Shown: one piece after another, positions 57,700 to 64,000 of the stretch | Layout of the letters: the number at the start of each line of letters is the position of its first letter | How positions within the stretch are numbered: position 1 is the stretch's first letter | NCBI GenBank assembly: GCA_009363875.1 | Contig: CM018682.1 | Location: 58,550,031-58,614,030 of the forward strand | Reading direction: 5' to 3' | Length of the DNA stretch: 64,000 bases | Source: Mikania micrantha | Taxonomy: Eukaryota > Streptophyta > Magnoliopsida > Asterales > Asteraceae | Position numbers and translations under genes: made by a program | The notes under the pieces: model-generated | What the model saw: only the letters and a program-made list of their open reading frames with translations | Databases searched by the model: none | Told to the model about the DNA's origin: nothing

Positions 57700-58085
57700 C
57701 GAACCTATGGAAAGCAAGAGTAGGTTCGGCTAGATCAAGGCAGCTAAGGTTCGGCCTGGAGTGTAGTTTTGGCTGGCCATGAGAGTTCGGCCATCACTGG
57801 TTCGTGAGCCAGAGGGTTCGGCCACATGCATGGTTTGCATGGTAGAGGTTCGGCCATGAGAGGGTTCGCACCACTTCGAGGTTCGTCCCTCCTAGCTTCG
57901 GCCATGGTAAGGTTCGTGGCCAGGGTTCGCCCAAGGTTCGGCCAGGTCGGGGTTCCGTCACCCTAAGGTTCGCCCATGGAAGGTTCGGCTAACTAGAGGA
58001 GAGGTTCGGCCCTGGCTGCTGGTTGATGGCAACTGGTTCGGCCACCAGTATAGAGGTTCGGCCGGTCGGCCCCCATCACGAACCC
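57700..58085. repeat. Motif-iterated leader domain of F (GGTTCGGCC)
   Basis: About 15 GGTTCG words in under 400 bp, mostly GGTTCGGCC, GGTTCGCC and GGTTCGTGG. A's LTR, otherwise the closest relative, has CCGAAT/ATTCGG iterations at this place. Confidence 0.75.
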
Positions 58086-58701
58086 AGCTTCATCCTCTTC
58101 ATCTTCAACCCTAATATGTTACAGGTTTGTTTCTAACGCTTCCTAGTTGTTTACAATAGCTTATCTCAAGGTTTCTAAGTGTTTGAACCGTTTAGAACAA
58201 CAACAAGCTATAGAAATCGTGATTTATACCGAAACCGAAATAAAACTAGAGATTTACCTCGAAACTGATGGATGAAAGCTTAGATCCCTTGTACTTTCAT
58301 GATCTACGTGATGTGGTGATTGTTTTGACACCAAGAACACTTGAAATGGTTAAGAATTGGATGAGATCTTGTAGAGAGAAAAGGTAGAGAGAGAGATTCT
58401 AGAGAGAGAGAGAGTAGGATGAAAATTATGAGAGAATTGGGTAGGTGGTGGTGGTTGTGGACATAAATGCCACAATAAATGGTTCAAAGATACTCGAGTA
58501 GGTTCGGTATCGTTCGGTTTCGCGTTAAAGCGTCGGTTCTTCGTAGTTTTCGTAACAAAACGACTCGGGTTTAAATTAAGGTTTATAAAATCAACTTAGA
58601 TTGTGATTCCTAATAAATTAACTAAATATCTTCCATTTATTTAAATTTTTCAGAAATATTTAATTTACTGTTTAAAATCGAATTGTACAGTCGTCGCGCA
58701 T

Positions 58702-58831
58702 ATTCGTTCGAATCATCACCCGTACGAACACAACGATAACTATACTTTTCAATATTGTTTTCTAATTATCAGATGTCATTCGAAACATTAAACTTTCAGA
58801 TATATTCGTACAGATCGTCACCTATATGAAT
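58702..58831. promoter_or_regulatory. Twin U3 palindromes (F)
   Basis: 58702-58729 and 58804-58831, starts 102 bp apart. Single changes: CATCAC in the first core and ATGAAT in one arm of the second. Confidence 0.55.
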
Positions 58832-59152
58832 AACTCGTCGATTTAGCATTCACGTAACGACATCCGTGTGGTTTGTTCTATAAAGCTTCGCATACGTTTA
58901 TACATAATAAAATCCTAACAAATAGTCACATGATGGTTCTGTATTTCAGATAATTATCTAACTGATAAACCATGTGTTTCTGAATTCTGTTTCCCTGAAA
59001 TGATTTTGAATCTGCTTTTTTGATAACATGAAATGATAATGATATATGATATGAACATGACATAAAATGAAATATGTATAGTTCGTACCTGATTACTGTT
59101 CATGACACTGTTGAGATCACTGTTCCGGTACGATTCCGGCACCGATGTTACA

Positions 59153-59157
59153 AATCG
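59153..59157. other. Target-site duplication of F, right copy (AATCG)
   Basis: Exact match to 54894-54898. Confidence 0.95.
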
Positions 59158-59394
59158 TCACCCACGCAACCGATATGTTTTTGTCATTTGTTTTCGCACT
59201 TGTTATTTCACATGATTTGTTGTATTTCTGTATTTGAATTTTCATTCAAATACATACAACTATTATCTGTTTTCATAGTCCTGTTGTCACACAACTGTTT
59301 AACACATAGTAATTACACATAGTAAATGGTGAAAGTACACATACCGTACGGATTGCCGGCCGATCTGGTAATAGTTGTCACATTGGTTTTCACA
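59158..59394 (-). repeat. Element G 3' LTR, right fragment
   Basis: Resumes G's LTR after F and ends GGTTTTCACA at 59394, just before the polypurine tract. ATTGCCGGCCGATCTGGTA (59352-59370) matches the end of the 33344-34687 fragment. Confidence 0.8.
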
Positions 59395-59407
59395 GTCTCC
59401 CCTTGTT
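59395..59407 (-). other. Polypurine tract of element G
   Basis: The coding strand reads AACAAGGGGAGAC adjoining the 3' LTR. Confidence 0.8.
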
Positions 59408-59428
59408 ATAGAAATTTCGTCCCGAAAT

Positions 59429-62400
59429 TTAAGCTTCATTGTTGGGTACTACTTCTTCTGTAAACATGTGAGGATAGTTTGTCTTCATGTGATTCTCACG
59501 CTCGCAGGTAAATTCTGGTCCGCGCTTGGAGTTCCAACGAACCTTCACAATAGGTATACGACTTCATTTCAGTCTCTTGACTTCACGATCCATAATCTCC
59601 ATAGGTTCTTCAATGAAGTGCAGTTGTTCATCAACTTGTATTTCTTCCAATATTATGACTAACAATTCATCAGCGAGGCATTTCTTGAGATTGGACACTT
59701 GGAACACATCGTGTACCCCGCTAAGTTCATCAGGAAGTCTAAGTCTATATGCCACAGGACAAATCCATTGTGTTATTTATAACGGTCCGGCATACCTTGG
59801 TTCTAACTTGCCCTTAGCCCCAAAACGAACCACGCCATTCCATGGGGGCACCTTCAGCATGACTCGGTCACCCACTTGGAATTGTAAAGGCTTTCGCCGT
59901 TTGTATGCGTAACTCTTTCGGCGACTACGTGCTGCTTGTAACCTCTACTGGATCTGGGCAATCTTATCAGTAGTTTCCTAAATAAGTTCATGTCTGGTGA
60001 TTATGTTATCTCCCACTTCGGTCCAACAAATTGGAATCCGACATTTTCTACCATACAGTGCTTCGAATGGATCACACCTGATACTGCTATGGTAGCTATT
60101 GTTATAGGAGACCTCGATGAGTGGTAATTGATTGTCCCAACATCTACCGAAGTCCAGGACACATGTTCTCAACATATCCTCTAGTGTTTGGATTGTTCAC
60201 TCGCTTTAGCCATCCGTTGGTGGGCGGTAAGCGGTGCTCAAGTTTACACTTGTCCCAAAGGATTGTTGCAATGATTGCCATAACCGCGATGTAAATCGAC
60301 TGTCCCGGTCAGAAATAATAGATAATGGCACATCGTGACGTATTACTATTTCATTGACATAAAGTCTTGCTAGCTTTTCCATCTTGTAATTCTCTCTTAT
60401 CGGCAAGAAGTGAGCAGACTTGGTCAACTTGTCAATGATGACCCATGTGGAATCATGTTCGCTGGAAGTACGGGGTAGCTTGGTAATAAAATCAATAGTT
60501 ATTTGTTCCCACTTCCATTGTGGTATTTCGGGTTGTTCCAGAAAACCTGACGGTTTCTGGTGTTCGGCATTGACCTTAGCACACGTGAGGCACATACCAA
60601 CATAAGTATCCACATCCTTTTTCATACCTGGCCACCAATAAAATGACCAAAGATCTTGGTACATCTTATCAGCACTAGGGTGAACAGAATAACCTGTTTT
60701 GTGTGCCTCGTCAAGGATAATCTTTCGGAGTTCATCTACTGCCGGGATCCATACACGGTCCTGGTAATAGATAACCCCATCTTGTTTTGTCTCAAAATGT
60801 TTTTTAGCTCCACTGTTGAGCTCGTTCATCAAATTGTTTCTCGCCATGGTCTCTAGTTGTGCTTGTAGAATTTGATCTCTCAAAATTGTTTGCACAGTCA
60901 TTCCCATTGCTCTAACGTGCAAGGGTTTGACTCTTTCTTTTCAATTCAAAGCGTCAGCAATGACATTAGCTTTGCCCGGATGGTATTTGATCACACAATT
61001 GTAATCGTTCAGGAGCTAAACCCAACGTCTCTATCTGACGGTAAGCTCCTTCTAATCAAATATATGTTGTAAGATCGTGTGATCTATGAAGATTGTGCAT
61101 TTTGTACTATAAAGGTAATGCCTTCAAATCTTTATAGCAAAGACAATAGCTCCCAATTCTTAGTCAGGCGTCGTGTAATTCTTTTCATGTATATGAAACT
61201 GTCATGATGCGTAGACAATGACTTTGTCTCGTTGCATTAAAACAAAACCGGATCCCTGATGGGAAGCATCACAATAAACCACAAAGTCATCGTTGCCTTT
61301 AGGGAGTGTTAAGATTGGACCATTGCACAATCTTTGTTTCAATGTTTGGAACGCCTTTCATGTTTCTGCGTCCACACAAATGGTTCACTTTTATGGGTTA
61401 GCTTTGTGAGTGGCAAGGCTATCTTGGAGAAATTCAAAATATATCTCCTATAATAAACTGCCAAACCCAAATTTGATCTGATCTTAGTATGTGTTGTGGG
61501 AACGTCCCAGTTCTTGATTGCTTCAATCTTGGCAGGGTCGAAATGAATCCTATTACTGTTAATCACGTGACCCAAGAACTGAACTTCCCTTAACCAAAAT
61601 TCACATTTGGAGAATTTAGCACAGAGTTGTTCATTCTTTTGCAATTCCAAGAATTTTTTGAGATGTTTTTCATGTTCCTTCTCACTCTTGGAGTAGATCA
61701 ATATATCGTCTATAAAGACAATGACAAATTGATCTAGATACGGCTTCCACACCAGGTTCATAAGGTCCATGAACACTGTCAGTGCGTTAGTCAGTCTGAA
61801 TGACATCACTATAAACTCATAGTGACCATATCTAGCACGAAAAGCCGTCTTGGGAATGTCTTCTTCTTGAATTTGGAGCTGGTAATAACCTGAACGCAGG
61901 TCTATCTTAGAGAAATACTGAGCTCCCTGTAATTGATCAAACAGATCATCAATCCTCGTTAACGGGTACCGATTCTTGATGGTGAGCTTATTAAGCTCTC
62001 TGTAATCAATGCACATCCTGAAGGATCCATCCTTTTTCTTGGCAAACGGAACCGGAGCTCCCCATGGAGAGAAACTCGGTCGGATGAATCCCTTTCCCAA
62101 CAGTTCTGGTAATTGATTGGGCAGTTCCTGCATTTCTGATGGCGCAAGTCTATAAGGAGACATAGCCACAGGAACCACTCCTGGAATAAAATCGATTCAG
62201 AATTGCACCGATCGCTCGGGTGGTAATCTCGGTATATCATACAGAAACACGTCTGCATAGTCTTTCACAACTGGTACATCTTGAATCTTGATCGCCTTCT
62301 TGTCTTTCTCCACCACATGAGGGAGAAAAGCTACACACCGTTTCCTTAAGCACTTGCGTGCCTTCATGCACGATATTATTTTGACACAGTGTTTTGCTTG

Positions 62401-64000
62401 ATCTCCATGAATCTCAAATACATGATCGTTCTCCATTGGAATTCATAATAGCTTTTCGTAACAGATGATTTCAACAATGTTAAGGGACAAGCAGTCCATT
62501 CCGACAATGATGTCGAAACTGCCTAGGTCCATTGGTATCAAATCAATGGAAAATGTGTGTTCGTCAAGTATCAATGGGTAGTTCCTAACTACTGTACTAA
62601 CTGTTTTCTGCTTGCCATTTACTACCTCTATAGTGTAATCGGAGTATAATGATTCCTATATATGATTAAGTTTGTGTGCAAAGTCAGAAGAGATAAAACT
62701 CTAATCTGCACCAGTGTCAAATAATGTAGATGCACAAAAGTTATGCAAAAGAAACGTGCCAGTAACCACATTAGGGTCTTGTCATGCAGCAGCTGGTCCA
62801 ATTTGAAAGGCCCGTCCTCTAGCTACCAGAGCCTATGGTGGAATTCTTTTGGGGCGATCCCTCAAGAAGTGTCTAGGTTCACCACATGTGTAGCAAGACC
62901 TGTTATCAGTAGCAACAACCATCACTGCAGCATTTTTGTTCCTGTTGTGAGCCCCTGTTCTCTTGTATTGATTGGCCCAGTGACCAAACCTCCCACAGTT
63001 AGTGCATTGCCTACATTGGGAAGTTGGTTGCTGATGGTACTGACACTTTGTGCATTGAGGAGCCTTGCCAGTATACGACCCCTTGATCTATAGTGGTGGT
63101 GGTAGTGTGGCTTGTTGAGCATGAGTGTTCGCAGCAACATTCTTGACCACTTTCAGTTTCTTAGCCGGTGTCGGTCCGAATTCTTTGAGCTTCCAGGCTT
63201 GCTTGATTCAACCCCTTTCTTCAGCGCCCCAGAGGCAACCATTACATTCGTTAATGTTGCTGACAGTGTAACAGCCATCTCCAAGGTAGTTGGGTGGGCA
63301 GTAATCGCCATGCCCATGAATGCAAGTCGGCAGTCCACCGACATACTGCTCGATTCGTACTATATCCGGTGCCAGTGTCGCTAACTCGTAAAATCTGGTG
63401 GTGTAGGCAAGATGCCTAGCTCCAACCATCACATGATTGAGCAGCTTGGTCTCAACCTTTTTCAGCTCATTTCTTGGGAAAAACTGTACCCTCAGCAAAA
63501 CCTTGAATTCCTCCGAAGACATATACAATGCCTCATCTCAACCCCTGGTCTGTACTTGCACGTTCCACCATGTAAGAAATCGTTTGTTGAACGAGACGCA
63601 GCATACCTCACCTTATGCTGGTCAGTACATCCACTTATGTTGAGGGTGGTCTCCATCTTCTCGATCCATTGATTCAAGCCGACCGCTCTCTCGTTCCAGC
63701 TGAATCCGAGTGGTTTGCATCCTACAAAAATCTTGTAGGAGTAGTCCTGTTGGTGTCTGGTGTTCCCTCTACCTTCACCAGTTTAATTGCTAGTGTTGTT
63801 GCTGTTGTTGGAGTTAATCCGGTTCATCATAACAGGAATCACTTGCCTCGATTGACTAGTCTGCAGAGTGGCTGGTGCAATTGTAGCAGGATCTAACTCA
63901 TAGTTCTGATTATGATTGTGAGTTGGCGTATGTGGGGGAGGAGGAGGTGGAGGAGGAGGTAGCGGTGGTGGTGGAGGTAATAGTGGTGGTGGTTGTCTTC
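59429..64000 (-). pseudogene. Element G gag-pol polyprotein, strongly degenerate and partial
   Basis: Read right to left: a proline-rich gag N-terminus (about 63900-64000, cut by the window a few codons after the usual start), gag core pieces (63208-63677), a CCHC-like region (62870-63020) with damaged knuckles, and protease remnants (62450-62760). Next comes reverse transcriptase (61339-62178, open, with FIDDILIYSKS near 61690). RNase H is broken at 60950-61330. The integrase zinc-binding region and core (60206-60922) include MYQDLWSFYWWPGMKKD and ISDRDSRFTSR, then later integrase (59978-60175) and the C-terminal part to TAA at 59429-59431. Many stops and frameshifts lie between the open pieces. 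It is older than B and D. Confidence 0.88.

Larger units (their letters stand above)
54899..59152 (-). mobile_element. Solo LTR F (4254 bp)
   Basis: A single TGTCACACC...GATGTTACA LTR flanked by perfect AATCG duplications, with no internal region: the standard product of intra-element LTR recombination. It is closest to A's LTRs, sharing the duplicated late box (about 55338-55735). Landmarks: inverted-repeat arms 55294-55304 and 56813-56823, GGTTCGGCC motif domain 57700-58085, AG-rich tract 58377-58415, twin palindromes 58702-58729 and 58804-58831. The acceptor-like AG is lost (TCTCTGGTGA near 55255). An insertion with ATTATAGTAATTTG and ACGTCTTACACAAC near 55770-55925 is absent from A. Confidence 0.96.
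59395..64000 (-). mobile_element. Element G internal region (5' part beyond the window)
   Basis: Ty3/gypsy internal region in the same orientation as A, B and D. Its gag N-terminus lies at the right edge, so the primer site and 5' LTR should lie beyond position 64000. With F removed, G's 3' LTR would still be truncated on the left by the junction with E. Confidence 0.85.

Noticed and set aside
1..64000. Host protein-coding genes, Helitrons, DNA transposons or Ty1/copia elements
   Set aside because: No coding similarity outside Ty3/gypsy polyproteins, no terminal inverted repeats with transposase, and no copia-order domains were seen. Small or very decayed items could be missed by eye.

Overview
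The window is a piece of a large, repeat-rich flowering-plant nuclear genome made almost entirely of nested long-LTR Ty3/gypsy retrotransposons. I found no host gene. The best-preserved polyproteins read gag (two CCHC knuckles), aspartic protease, reverse transcriptase, RNase H, integrase, then a C-terminal type-II chromodomain. With LTRs of 4.0-4.5 kb and an initiator tRNA-Met primer site, this fits the Tekay/Del chromovirus group. The protein flavour resembles Asteraceae elements, but that assignment is from memory and only tentative.

Layout. 1-626 is motif-rich LTR debris. 627-3396 is a 2.8-kb LTR of another family (Z), followed by a short internal stub. Element A (3811-16893, minus strand) has two 4.14-kb LTRs and a decayed polyprotein; it lacks a target-site duplication and is followed on its right by a second polypurine-tract stub. 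A plus-oriented LTR remnant (H, 16925-19271) is split by element B (19272-32221, minus strand) and resumes at 32836-33343. A 612-bp Cassandra TRIM with 5S-rRNA-derived LTRs (32224-32835) sits at B's right edge, so that B's duplication TAGTG is found at 19267-19271 and again beyond Cassandra at 32836-32840. LTR fragments fill 33344-36736.

Element D (36737-50504, minus strand) is the youngest full element: two 4456-bp LTRs, perfect CCGGG duplication, and only two in-frame stops noticed. It splits an older LTR-like region that resumes at 50505. LTR debris then runs to a plus-strand gag/protease/RT-start pseudogene (E, 53081-54566). That abuts the 3' LTR of element G (minus strand), which is split by a 4254-bp solo LTR, F (54899-59152, duplication AATCG). 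G's decayed polyprotein runs off the right edge of the window.

The main new-looking signals are shared by otherwise diverged LTRs: (i) twin 28-bp imperfect palindromes about 102-104 bp apart in U3, one pair with matching changes in both arms; (ii) a putative intron inside the LTR whose 5' splice site is perfectly complementary over 11 nt to a site just upstream of the 3' splice site; (iii) a 200-500 bp leader segment in which each family iterates its own short motif; (iv) a conserved GC-rich plus TATA-like box, duplicated in A and F. All are read by eye and need alignment.
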